A stretch of 14,210 nt of DNA from CAZYWA01 sp964650975 [NCBI: uncultured bacterium]. Its GTDB lineage: Bacteria > JADJOY01. The stretch lies in assembly GCA_964650975.1 (NCBI GenBank), contig CAZYWA010000173.1:1-14210 (forward strand), in the 5' to 3' direction. The notes beneath the pieces were generated by a model that had not been told where the DNA came from, searched no databases, and was given only the letters and a program-made list of their open reading frames with translations. Shown here piece after piece: positions 1 to 6,200 of the stretch (positions are counted from its first letter, which is position 1; every line of letters begins with the position of its first letter). Position numbers and translations under genes: made by a program.

Positions 1-384
1 TGGGAGGAAACGGACGTCGCGCGGCGAGTCTGCGAGCACTACCTGGCCGACTTGCGCGCGGCGCGCGTGGACACGCTGATCCTCGGATGCACGCACTACC
101 CGCTGCTCAAGGGCGCGATCGCGGCCGCGATCGGCCCCGACGTGCAGCTGGTCGATTCCGCCGAGGAGACGGCGCGCGAGGTGTCCCAGCGGCTGCGCGG
201 CGAACGGCTCGCGCGGCGCGTGCCGCCCACGCAACCCACCCGCTTTCTGGTCACCGACGACCCGCGGAGCTTCGTGCACGTCGGCACCAGGCTCCTGGGC
301 GAGCCCATCCTGGAGATCGAGCCCATCGAGCTCGCGCCGCGCGCGGACTCGCCGGAGCTCGCCCGCCGCAGCCGGGTTTCTTGA
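1..384 (+). CDS. murI: Glutamate racemase, C-terminal half (5' end outside window)
   Basis: Interconverts L- and D-glutamate in the cytoplasm, supplying D-Glu for peptidoglycan. The reading frame is open from base 1, so the gene begins left of the window; 127 residues remain of a family that is usually about 260-270 long. The decisive motif is GCTHYPLL at visible residues 29-36, which holds the second catalytic cysteine (Cys30) and its following Thr-His. The first catalytic cysteine motif, near the N-terminus, is not in the window. The C-terminal part (VDSAEETA, then an Arg-rich stretch and a TDDP segment) fits the usual end of MurI. The gene ends with TGA and is followed by a 57-bp gap before the next gene on the same strand. 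Identity is firm; completeness cannot be judged. Confidence 0.93.
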   Translation, partial: WEETDVARRVCEHYLADLRAARVDTLILGCTHYPLLKGAIAAAIGPDVQLVDSAEETAREVSQRLRGERLARRVPPTQPTRFLVTDDPRSFVHVGTRLLGEPILEIEPIELAPRADSPELARRSRVS

Positions 385-441
385 AGGGCCAGGAATTCGC
401 GTGCTACACGACAGGGCCGATCCCGAGCACCGACATCGACG

Positions 442-831
442 ATGATTCCGGGCACCAACCAGAACGTTCGCTTCGGCGGCCGGGACTATCACGTCCAGAC
501 CGAAGACAGCGGGATGCCCGGGCGGCTGGTCACGACCCACATCTACATCGGAGGCACGATCATCGCCTCCAAGAAGACTAGCTACGCGGCCCTCACGGAC
601 CGCCACGAGGTCGCCGATCCGCGCGCCACGATCCAGCGGCTGATGGACGAGCAGCACGCCGTCATGGTGCGCCACCTGCGGTCCGGCCTCTACACGGGCG
701 ACACCCGCCCGGCCGCTCCGCCCACCACCGTCTTCGTGCTGGGCGAGGACTCGCGCGGCGTCGCGAACGCCGGCGAAATCGACGACTGCGTGACCGACCT
801 GGTCGCCGACGCGCTCGACCTGGGCGAGTGA
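442..831 (+). CDS. Small conserved protein of unknown function (HVQTED-type)
   Basis: A 129-residue soluble protein with no signal peptide or membrane segment. The N-terminal half (NVRFGGRDYHVQTEDSG at residues 8-24, then two short beta-like stretches VTTHIYIGG and IIASKKTSY) resembles a domain I recall in uncharacterised proteins of Myxococcus/Geobacter-type bacteria, where a pattern like 'V-Y-G-x-YHVQTED-G' recurs. I know of no assigned function. The middle (residues 60-82) looks helical and the C-terminus is acidic (GEIDDCVTDLVADALDLGE). The ATG at 442 has no clear Shine-Dalgarno sequence. It lies between murI and the S41 protease on the same strand with short gaps, so co-transcription is plausible. 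It is a real gene on length, codon pattern and the motif; the role is unknown. Confidence 0.75.
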   Translation: MIPGTNQNVRFGGRDYHVQTEDSGMPGRLVTTHIYIGGTIIASKKTSYAALTDRHEVADPRATIQRLMDEQHAVMVRHLRSGLYTGDTRPAAPPTTVFVLGEDSRGVANAGEIDDCVTDLVADALDLGE

Positions 832-894
832 AACACCGATCCACCGGATAATCTGACGCGGGGCCGGATTGGGCCACGCGAACGAACGAGAATC

Positions 895-900
895 GAGGAA
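895..900 (+). promoter_or_regulatory. Shine-Dalgarno site for the S41 protease
   Basis: GAGGAA, followed directly by GG, lies just upstream of the ATG at 905. The spacing favours this ATG over the in-frame TTG at 869, which would add 12 residues before an otherwise normal signal peptide. Confidence 0.65.
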
Positions 901-904
901 GGAC

Positions 905-2350
905 ATGAAGCGAGGAGCCTCCAGATGGGTGCTGGCCGCGGGCGCGGGCGCCGCGCTCGCCGGCGTGCTCACGATCGGCCTCAACCTGCGCGGCACCGCG
1001 CACGCCGAGGACACCTACGACAAGCTCAAGGTCTTCACCAAGGTGCTGGAGCTGGTGCAGCGCCAGTACGTGGAAGAGGTCGACCCGGAGCAGCTCCTCT
1101 ACGGCGCCATCAACGGCATGCTGCAGACGCTGGATCCACATTCGAGCTTCATGCCGCCCGACGTCTACAAGGAGATGAACACCGAGGTGAAGGGCGAGTT
1201 CGGCGGCCTCGGAATCGAGATCACGCAGAAGGACGGCGTGCTCACGATCGTGTCTCCGATCGACGAGACCCCGGCCGCGCAGGCGGGCATCCAGTCGGGC
1301 GACCAGATCGTCAAGATCAACGGTGAGTCCACCAAGCGCATGAACCTCAACGAAGCGGTGAAGCGCATGCGCGGCAAGCCCGGTTCGGAGGTGACGATCA
1401 GCATCTTCCGGGACGGCTTCACCGAGCCCAAGGATTTCACCCTCAAGCGGGCCGTGATCCACATCAAGAGCGTCCGCTCCAAGGTGCTCGAGCCCGGTTA
1501 CGCCTACGTGCGGATCAGCCAGTTCCTGGGCTCGACCAAGGACGAACTCGACGAGGCCATCACCAACCTCGACAAGGCCGGACACATCTCGGGCCTGGTG
1601 CTCGATCTGCGAAACAACCCGGGCGGCTTGCTCGATCAGGCCGTGGACGTGTCGGACAAGTTCCTGCACAAGGACGATCTGATCGTGTACACGGCGGGCC
1701 GGATGCAGGAGCAGCAGCCGCGCTTCCAGGCGGAAGGCGACGGATCGCGCACCGAGTTCCCGATGGTGGTGCTGGTCAACGAGGGAAGCGCCAGCGCCAG
1801 CGAGATCGTGGCCGGCGCGCTGCAGGATCATCGTCGCGCCACCATCATGGGCGTCCGTTCGTTCGGCAAAGGCTCGGTGCAGACCCTGGTCGAGCTGCCG
1901 GATCAATCGGGACTCAGGCTCACCACCGCGCTCTACTACACGCCGAGCGGCCGCTCGATCCAGGGACACGGCATCGAGCCGGACGTGGTGGTGCGCGCGG
2001 ACGGCACCATCGGCAGCGACGACTCCGAGCAGGCGATTCGCGAGGAGGACCTGACCGGGCATCTGGTGAACGGTGCGGGCCGCGGCCGCAAGGCTCCGGC
2101 GAAGCCGCACGCGCAGAAAAAGGTGACTCCTCCCCAGCCGAGCGGAGACGACGACGGCGCCGAGCCGGGAGACGACGACACCGAGACGCCTCCCGACGGC
2201 GGCGCCGCGAAGCCCCCGGCCAAGGCGCCGGATAAGGCGGACAGCGCCGATAAAGAGAAAGAGAAGGACAAGGTCGATCACCAGCTCGATCGGGCCCTCG
2301 AATACCTGAAGCATCCGGATCAGTTCGCCTCTCCCAAGCTGGCTGCGTGA
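905..2350 (+). CDS. ctpA: S41 carboxyl-terminal processing protease (CtpA type), secreted
   Basis: A 481-residue serine protease with a Ser/Lys dyad that trims C-termini of envelope proteins. Residues 1-35 are a signal peptide or anchor: basic start, a hydrophobic core from about 8 to 28, and a possible AHA cut site. A PDZ domain follows at about 95-190 (GEFGGLGIEI, then AGIQSGDQIVKING). The S41 core runs from about 195 to 365, with LDLRNNPGGLLDQA at 233-246. The predicted nucleophile is Ser297 in SASASE and the general base Lys322 in FGKGSVQT; their 25-residue spacing equals that of E. coli Prc (Ser452/Lys477, from memory). After about residue 385 comes a low-complexity Lys/Pro/Asp-rich tail of roughly 75 residues, then a short helix (HQLDRALEYLKH). 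The stop overlaps the GTG of the next gene, so the two are probably translationally coupled. The substrate is unknown. Confidence 0.95.
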   Translation: MKRGASRWVLAAGAGAALAGVLTIGLNLRGTAHAEDTYDKLKVFTKVLELVQRQYVEEVDPEQLLYGAINGMLQTLDPHSSFMPPDVYKEMNTEVKGEFGGLGIEITQKDGVLTIVSPIDETPAAQAGIQSGDQIVKINGESTKRMNLNEAVKRMRGKPGSEVTISIFRDGFTEPKDFTLKRAVIHIKSVRSKVLEPGYAYVRISQFLGSTKDELDEAITNLDKAGHISGLVLDLRNNPGGLLDQAVDVSDKFLHKDDLIVYTAGRMQEQQPRFQAEGDGSRTEFPMVVLVNEGSASASEIVAGALQDHRRATIMGVRSFGKGSVQTLVELPDQSGLRLTTALYYTPSGRSIQGHGIEPDVVVRADGTIGSDDSEQAIREEDLTGHLVNGAGRGRKAPAKPHAQKKVTPPQPSGDDDGAEPGDDDTETPPDGGAAKPPAKAPDKADSADKEKEKDKVDHQLDRALEYLKHPDQFASPKLAA

Positions 2351-3426
2351 CCGGATCCGGGTCCGCCTCCGCATCGCCGCCGGTGGCCACCGCTGCCCGC
2401 CGCCGGCGGCGGCGGGCGCTCGCGCCCGCCGTGGTGGCCCTGCTGGCCGCCACGGCGATCGCGGCCGGGTGGGCGGCGAAAAGCTCGTCGCCGCCAGCCC
2501 AGATCGTCCGGGAGCGGATCGCGCTGCGCTGGTCTCCCGACGAGCGTGGCGCGCTCGCCGCGCACCGCCTCGGCGAGCTTCGCGCATCCTCCGCCGTCGG
2601 GGATCTCACGCGCTTCATCGAGCGCGCGCCGACCACCGGCGCCGATCAGGCTTATCGAGCGCTGGCAACGATCGGCGACGCGCGAGCCATTCCCTTCTTG
2701 CAGAGGGCCGTGAACGGCGAGATCGCCTACACGGACCCGCGGCTCGCTCCGCTGTTGCGCGCGGAGGACCACAAGCAAGCCCTCATCGCGCTAGCGCGTC
2801 TCGGCCAGAGCGACGCGCTCGACCAGATCCTCAAGGTGGTCGGCGACCCGGCCGGCGATCTCTTCCTGCGCAAGGACCTGGCGGTCGGGCTCGCGGATTC
2901 GAGCGGAGCCAAGGCCACCGAGCTCCTCCTACGCGTGGCCGGGGACGAGGGAGACGACCGCAACGTGCGGCTCTCGGCGATCAAGGCCCTGGCGTGGTCA
3001 CCCGATCCGGCGCGGCTGGCGGCGGCCATCGACATCACCCAGCGCATCGACGACCCGCGGCTCCTCGACGGCGCGGTCCGCTTCGTCGCGGTCGCGGCCG
3101 ACGGCAAAGCCGCTCCCGCGTTCACGGCGCTCGTCGAGAGCCGCCCCGAGCCGCTCCGGACCGCGAGCCTGCTGCTGCTCGACGACGCGCGCGCCTGGTC
3201 TCAGGTGGAGGGCCGGGAGGCCGGTCTGGCGCCGTCGATCGAGGATGCGCTCTACACGCTCGCGAGCGCGCGCAGCGTCGTGCAAGGGGATCTGCTGGCA
3301 CGGGTCGATCGCAGCCTGTGCCGGCTGGCGGCGCTTCGACAAGGTGCCAACACCGAGCTTCCCGAGGAAGCGAGAGAACGCCGCGAGGTCGTCATCACTC
3401 GCACGCTCCGCGAAGCTTGCGGGTGA
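2347..3426 (+). CDS. Membrane-anchored HEAT-like repeat protein
   Basis: A 359-residue protein starting at a GTG that shares 4 nt (GTGA) with the stop of the S41 protease gene. The N-terminus has a run of six arginines followed by one hydrophobic helix (about residues 26-43), a typical signal-anchor, so the bulk is probably outside the cytoplasmic membrane. The rest is alpha-helical with HEAT/PBS-lyase-like units: RGALAAHRLGELRAS, YRALATIGDARAIPFLQRAV, LIALARLGQSDALDQIL, and LSAIKALAWSPDPARLAAAI, roughly 35-60 residues apart. Such repeats bind proteins rather than catalyse. Coupling to the protease suggests it could be an adaptor or substrate-presenting partner, much as NlpI (a TPR protein) serves Prc in E. 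coli; that is inference from position only. No catalytic motif is seen. Confidence 0.7.
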   Translation: MTGSGSASASPPVATAARRRRRRALAPAVVALLAATAIAAGWAAKSSSPPAQIVRERIALRWSPDERGALAAHRLGELRASSAVGDLTRFIERAPTTGADQAYRALATIGDARAIPFLQRAVNGEIAYTDPRLAPLLRAEDHKQALIALARLGQSDALDQILKVVGDPAGDLFLRKDLAVGLADSSGAKATELLLRVAGDEGDDRNVRLSAIKALAWSPDPARLAAAIDITQRIDDPRLLDGAVRFVAVAADGKAAPAFTALVESRPEPLRTASLLLLDDARAWSQVEGREAGLAPSIEDALYTLASARSVVQGDLLARVDRSLCRLAALRQGANTELPEEARERREVVITRTLREACG

Positions 3427-3534
3427 CGCGTAACGTCTTGCACGCCGAGCGCGCGGATCGCGCCCCTCAGAAGGTGTGGACAAAATCGGATCATTGCCCG
3501 GAGCGCTTCCTCCGAAGCGATTACCTGCTGTTTG

Positions 3535-3600
3535 GAGGGACGCGGTCCCTCGCGTCCGCAGCGTCTGAACCAAAATGCACGTCTGCGGCTGCGAGGGACC
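3535..3600. repeat. Nested inverted repeats with two alternative hairpins
   Basis: GGTCCCTCGC (3544-3553) is complementary to GCGAGGGACC (3591-3600), and inside it CCGCAG (3556-3561) pairs with CTGCGG (3583-3588), giving a 10+6 bp stem interrupted by a 2x2 internal loop. The same GTCCCTC (3545-3551) can instead pair with GAGGGAC (3535-3541) across a 3-nt loop. A further copy of the repeated word, CTGCGAGGGAC (3589-3599), occurs as a direct repeat at 3729-3739. The two folds exclude each other. No protein-coding role is evident. Confidence 0.6.
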
Positions 3601-3793
3601 GCAGCCCATAGGCAACCAGGCGCAGACGCTCGAGCAGTTTCCCGCCAGGTATGCCGCTCATCCATGCGGCTGAATTTCTTTCGTCTACACCCTCTCAGAA
3701 AGCGTGAGGGAATCGATCGACGGGGAACCTGCGAGGGACGATCCCCCGCGCTACGCGCACCGGGCTCCCCGGCGTGGTGAGCCCGAATTTGCC

Positions 3794-3811
3794 AGCGCGC
3801 CATGAGGCGCG
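3794..3811. repeat. Perfect 7-bp hairpin with 4-nt loop
   Basis: GCGCGCC (3794-3800), loop ATGA, GGCGCGC (3805-3811). No T-run follows on either strand. It could be a transcript-stabilising or pausing structure; in DNA this GC-rich, chance short palindromes are common. Confidence 0.45.
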
Positions 3812-3848
3812 CCGGCGAGCGGGGCAGCGAGCCGACTTGGGCGTGGGG

Positions 3849-3898
3849 CCCCGGCCGGATTCACTCCGGACGGGGCGAGGGTCTGGAACAGACCCTCG
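3849..3898. terminator. Two directly adjacent hairpins, putative bidirectional terminator
   Basis: Hairpin A (3849-3875): CCCCG, G, CCGGA, loop TTCAC, TCCGG, A, CGGGG, with one G-A mismatch. Hairpin B (3876-3898): a perfect 10-bp stem CGAGGGTCTG/CAGACCCTCG with a GAA loop. B begins at the base after A ends, and on the minus strand B starts eight bases past the TGA of the TusA-like gene. Position between convergent genes suggests termination, but there is no U-tract on either strand, so this is not a classical intrinsic terminator. Confidence 0.5.
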
Positions 3899-3906
3899 TG
3901 GAAAAC

Positions 3907-4179
3907 TCAGCTCGGCTTGCGGATCCGGATCGTCGCGGTGCCCGACGTTCCGGCCCGCTCGATCTGGTACGGATAGCGTCGCTTCTCGCAGTAGCCGGGG
4001 ATCGTGTCGTCGACCGAGGTTCTGTCGTCGGCCAGGACTTCGAGCAATGCGCCGGTGCAGAGCCCGCGCAACGCGTCGCGGACCGCGATCAGCGCGTGCG
4101 GGTCGGTCTTGCCACGCAGGTCGAGCCGCACCTCCGGCTCCCCCTCGACGGCAGTCAGGGTGCGCTCGATCTCGGACAC
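3907..4179 (-). CDS. TusA/SirA-like small protein lacking the catalytic cysteine
   Basis: A 90-residue protein and the last gene of the leftward cysteine operon. Its GTG start lies one base after the stop of the JAMM peptidase gene; longer in-frame starts would run back inside that gene. The pattern matches the TusA fold: LDLRGKTDP (20-27), TGALLEVLADD (42-52), DTIPGYCEK (58-66) and a C-terminal TATIRIRK. TusA proteins carry a CPxP motif whose Cys takes part in persulfide relay. Aligning on the ADD and IPG(F/Y)C landmarks puts Asp26-Pro27 where Cys-Pro should be. Two other cysteines exist, Cys41 and Cys64; Cys64 matches the IPGFC position of E. coli TusA. It may be a non-catalytic partner or use another cysteine. 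The family call is fairly secure; the function is not. Confidence 0.72.
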   Translation of the reverse strand: MSEIERTLTAVEGEPEVRLDLRGKTDPHALIAVRDALRGLCTGALLEVLADDRTSVDDTIPGYCEKRRYPYQIERAGTSGTATIRIRKPS

Positions 4180-4180
4180 G

Positions 4181-4687
4181 TCAGCGGTTCCCCGCTTCCG
4201 GCGCCGGGATGGTGATCTCGACGTAGTCGGAGCCTCGCGGATCCCAAACGAACTGGCTGGCACCCGCCACGCCATCGCCACTCACCGAAAGCACCACGTA
4301 GGCGATTCCCTCGAAGAGCGGCTCTCCCCACGGCGCGGCGAGACGCCGGTCCTCCTCGGAGAAGTAGACGCCGTGGTCCGGATGAGAGTGGTAGAAGCCG
4401 CGTAGCGCCAACCCGCGTGCTTCCCCGTCGCGCAGCGCTCGCACTTGAGCTCCCGGATCCATCGCGTAGGCCGTGCGCGCATCGCGCGGATACTGCGCGG
4501 GGTCCTCGGCGTGGAGGCGGTCCTGGATGTTGGGGACCGCGACCACCTCGCTCACGCTCGCCTGCTCGACCTCGGGACCGAGCAGCAGACCGCAGCACTC
4601 GTGCGGATACTCGGCGCGAGCGTGGGCGAACATCGCTTCCACCTGCGACGCGGTGAGCGCCAGCCGGCCGGCGATCTCACCGCTCAT
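4181..4687 (-). CDS. mec: JAMM/MPN+ metallopeptidase, Mec-like (CysO-cysteine peptidase)
   Basis: A 168-residue zinc peptidase expected to cleave the carrier-cysteine adduct and release free cysteine; it could also trim the carrier's C-terminus. The complete JAMM signature is present: Glu30 in PHECCG, His100 and His102 in YHSHP, then Ser110 and Asp113 (H-x-H-x7-S-x2-D). The motif GFYHSHPDHGVYFSEED is characteristic of the bacterial Mec/RadC-like stand-alone JAMM group. The ATG start overlaps the TGA of the cysM-like gene by 4 nt (ATGA), and the stop is one base before the TusA-like gene, so translation is tightly coupled. No signal peptide is seen, so it is cytoplasmic. Placement beside a CysO-like carrier and a CysM-like synthase makes the Mec assignment strong for the group; substrate specificity is inferred. 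Confidence 0.88.
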   Translation of the reverse strand: MSGEIAGRLALTASQVEAMFAHARAEYPHECCGLLLGPEVEQASVSEVVAVPNIQDRLHAEDPAQYPRDARTAYAMDPGAQVRALRDGEARGLALRGFYHSHPDHGVYFSEEDRRLAAPWGEPLFEGIAYVVLSVSGDGVAGASQFVWDPRGSDYVEITIPAPEAGNR

Positions 4688-5679
4688 TCCTCGAGGTCCC
4701 ACACCGGCGTCGTGAGGTACTTCTCGCCCCCGTCCGGGAAGATCGTGACGATCACACCGGTCTCGATGCGGCGCGCGAGCTCCAGCGATCCGATCAGCGC
4801 CGCTCCCGACGACTGACCGACGATCAGCCCCTCGACGCGCGCCAGCCTGCGCACCGCCCGGTACGAGTCCTCGGTCTCGACCGTGAGTTTGCCGTCGAGG
4901 AGCGAGGGCTCGTAGATCCCGGGCACGATCGCGACGTCCATGTTCTTGAGGCCCTCGATGCCGTGGAAGGGCTCCGGCTCGAGCGCCCACACCTGGATCG
5001 AGGGGTCGACGGACTTGAGGTACCGGCCCACGCCCATCACGGTCCCGCTGGTGCCTAGCGTGGCCACGAAGTGCGTCACGCGGCCGCCGGTTTGCTCCAC
5101 GATCTCGGGACCCGTGGTGTCGCGGTGCGCCCACCAGTTGGCCGGGTTGTTGTACTGATCGGGCAGGAAGTAGCGCTCCGGATCCGCTGCCAGCCGGCGC
5201 TTCGCCTCGCGGATCGCGCCATCCGATCCTTCGAGGCCGCTCGTGTAGTGCACGACCGCTCCATACGCGGCCAGGATCTTCTTGCGCTCGTCGCTGCAGT
5301 TCTCCGGCACGCACAGCTCGATCCGGTAGCCCTTCACCGCCGCGATCATCGCGTACGCGATGCCGGTGTTCCCCGACGTCGCGTCGAGGATCACCCTGTC
5401 CGGCGTCAAGGCTCCCAATCGCTCCGCTTCCTCGATCATCCGGAGCGCGGGCCGGTCTTTCACCGAACCGCCGGGGTTGTGCCACTCCGCCTTGGCGTAG
5501 AGCTCGACGCCCGGCGGCAGCTCGGCGAGCCGTGCGAGCCGAAGCAGCGGGGTGTTGCCGACCAAGTGCAGCGGCGAAGGCCGCTCGGCCCGCGGAATCT
5601 CGGCGCCGCGGCGCGACGCGGTCGCCGCGACGCGAGCGGTCCCGGGCGGGGCGGCCCTACGGGTCATACGCGAGGTCAC
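4684..5679 (-). CDS. cysM: PLP-dependent cysteine synthase, CysM-like (carrier-dependent type)
   Basis: A fold-type II PLP enzyme of 331 residues from the GTG at 5679, or 327 from the ATG at 5667; the start is uncertain. The basic N-terminal 30 or so residues look dispensable, since homology begins near LVGNTPLLRL (39-48). The PLP Schiff-base lysine is Lys74 in PGGSVKDRP, the substrate loop TSGNTG is at 101-106, and the PLP phosphate-binding loop GTSGT is at 209-213. The segment HGIEGLKNMDVAIVPGIYEP resembles Mycobacterium tuberculosis CysM (VYALRNMDEGFVPELYDP, from memory) rather than the [10 protein letters not shown] of classical CysK. Mycobacterial CysM uses O-phosphoserine and CysO-thiocarboxylate; its Arg220 aligns with Lys246 here. 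It sits between the carrier and Mec genes, overlapping the latter by 4 nt. Confidence 0.87.
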   Translation of the reverse strand: MTSRMTRRAAPPGTARVAATASRRGAEIPRAERPSPLHLVGNTPLLRLARLAELPPGVELYAKAEWHNPGGSVKDRPALRMIEEAERLGALTPDRVILDATSGNTGIAYAMIAAVKGYRIELCVPENCSDERKKILAAYGAVVHYTSGLEGSDGAIREAKRRLAADPERYFLPDQYNNPANWWAHRDTTGPEIVEQTGGRVTHFVATLGTSGTVMGVGRYLKSVDPSIQVWALEPEPFHGIEGLKNMDVAIVPGIYEPSLLDGKLTVETEDSYRAVRRLARVEGLIVGQSSGAALIGSLELARRIETGVIVTIFPDGGEKYLTTPVWDLEE

Positions 5680-5718
5680 GGCGCCGTCGTCACTGCGGCC
5701 GGCGGGCGACCGGCGGCC

Positions 5719-5997
5719 TCAGACCCCACCCGCGATGGCCGGCACGATCGAGACGTCGTCGCCGCTCGCGAGCGACGTGTCGAGGCTCGACGCGAAACGG
5801 ATGTCCTCGCCGTTGACGAAGATGTTCACGAACCGGCGGACCTTGCCTTCGGGATCGCAAAGCCGCTCGCGGATGCCGGGATGAGCCGCCTCCAGGGCGT
5901 CGAGCAGCGAGCGCACGTTGGCGGCGTCGATGGCGACCGCCTCCTGGCCCGCGGTGAACTTGCGGAGAGGGGTCGGGATTCGCACGGTGACGGGCAT
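5719..5997 (-). CDS. cysO: ThiS/MoaD-like sulfur carrier protein, CysO-like
   Basis: A 92-residue beta-grasp sulfur carrier and the first gene of the leftward operon. It is close to mycobacterial CysO in pattern: [13 protein letters not shown] (3-15), [13 protein letters not shown] (38-49), [15 protein letters not shown] (54-68), and [14 protein letters not shown] (78-91). Such carriers are adenylated and thiocarboxylated at a C-terminal Gly-Gly, and the sulfur is then passed to the partner synthase. Here the protein ends Gly90-Gly91-Val92, one residue past the diglycine. An AGGAG site at 6007-6011, nine bases before the ATG, supports the start. The 39-bp gap to the cysM-like gene suggests one transcript. 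MoaD (molybdopterin) is the alternative, but no molybdenum gene is nearby and the neighbours fit CysO better. Confidence 0.87.
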   Translation of the reverse strand: MPVTVRIPTPLRKFTAGQEAVAIDAANVRSLLDALEAAHPGIRERLCDPEGKVRRFVNIFVNGEDIRFASSLDTSLASGDDVSIVPAIAGGV

Positions 5998-6200
5998 GAC
6001 AGGTCACTCCTGTGAATGGATGAACTCCCGCGCGACCAGCGACGGCACACGGGCGCGAGCATGGGGTAACCGTGGGGCAGCGGCCACGTCAAGTGCAACA
6101 CGAGCGTAACGCGGCCGGAAACGAGTGCCTTTTGAGCGGCGGACGGGTATTCTTGAGCGCGCGCGACGTTCGATCGGATCGCGGCTCTCCCCCCGGCGCC
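5998..6200. promoter_or_regulatory. Divergent control region between the cysO operon and cysK
   Basis: These 203 bases separate two cysteine synthesis units transcribed away from each other, so both promoters should lie here. On the minus strand TTGACG (6087-6092) is followed after 17 bases by TTACCC (6064-6069), a possible but weak -35/-10 pair about 65 bases before the cysO start. On the plus strand I see no convincing pair. I found no clear T-box, S-box or other riboswitch pattern. Confidence 0.4.
6007..6011 (-). promoter_or_regulatory. Shine-Dalgarno site for the CysO-like carrier
   Basis: AGGAG on the minus strand, nine bases before the ATG at 5997. It is one of the two best ribosome-binding sites in the window, the other being that of argC, and it fixes the start of the first gene of the cysteine operon. 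Confidence 0.75.

Larger units (their letters stand above)
3427..3906. other. Gene-free, hairpin-rich spacer between convergent genes
   Basis: About 480 bases between the end of the HEAT-like gene and the end of the leftward cysteine operon. Short open frames here, for example 3532-3780 on the plus strand, are Arg-rich and have no recognisable motif or ribosome-binding site. The region instead holds several inverted repeats, listed separately, plus a weak hairpin at 3653-3670 (GCCGC/GCGGC, 8-nt loop) followed by a T-rich stretch (TGAATTTCTTTC), which could end rightward transcription. Base composition is less extreme than in the genes around 3570-3720. Confidence 0.6.

Noticed and set aside
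662-2587. A 641-residue open frame on the minus strand opposite the S41 protease
   Set aside because: It is Arg/His/Leu-rich with no domain pattern and lies opposite a gene with complete catalytic motifs. Long antisense frames are expected at this GC content.
3532-3780. An 82-residue open frame in the convergent spacer
   Set aside because: It is Arg-rich, without a ribosome-binding site or motif, and crosses the inverted repeats. It is better explained as a non-coding repeat region.
3427-3906. CRISPR array or insertion sequence remnant
   Set aside because: There are no regularly spaced repeats, no transposase-like frame, and no target-site duplication that I can see.
4181-5485. A 434-residue minus-strand frame that would fuse unknown sequence to the JAMM peptidase
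   Set aside because: The upstream part is the cysM-like gene read in a different frame. The peptidase has its own ATG overlapping the cysM stop, and the family length fits the short version.
5719-5997. MoaD of molybdopterin synthesis
   Set aside because: Size and fold fit, but the neighbours are cysteine genes and the sequence pattern is closer to CysO; no moa or moe gene is present.
6072-6200. N-terminal extension of cysK
   Set aside because: The added residues have no family similarity and lie in the divergent control region; CysK homology starts right at the ATG at 6201.
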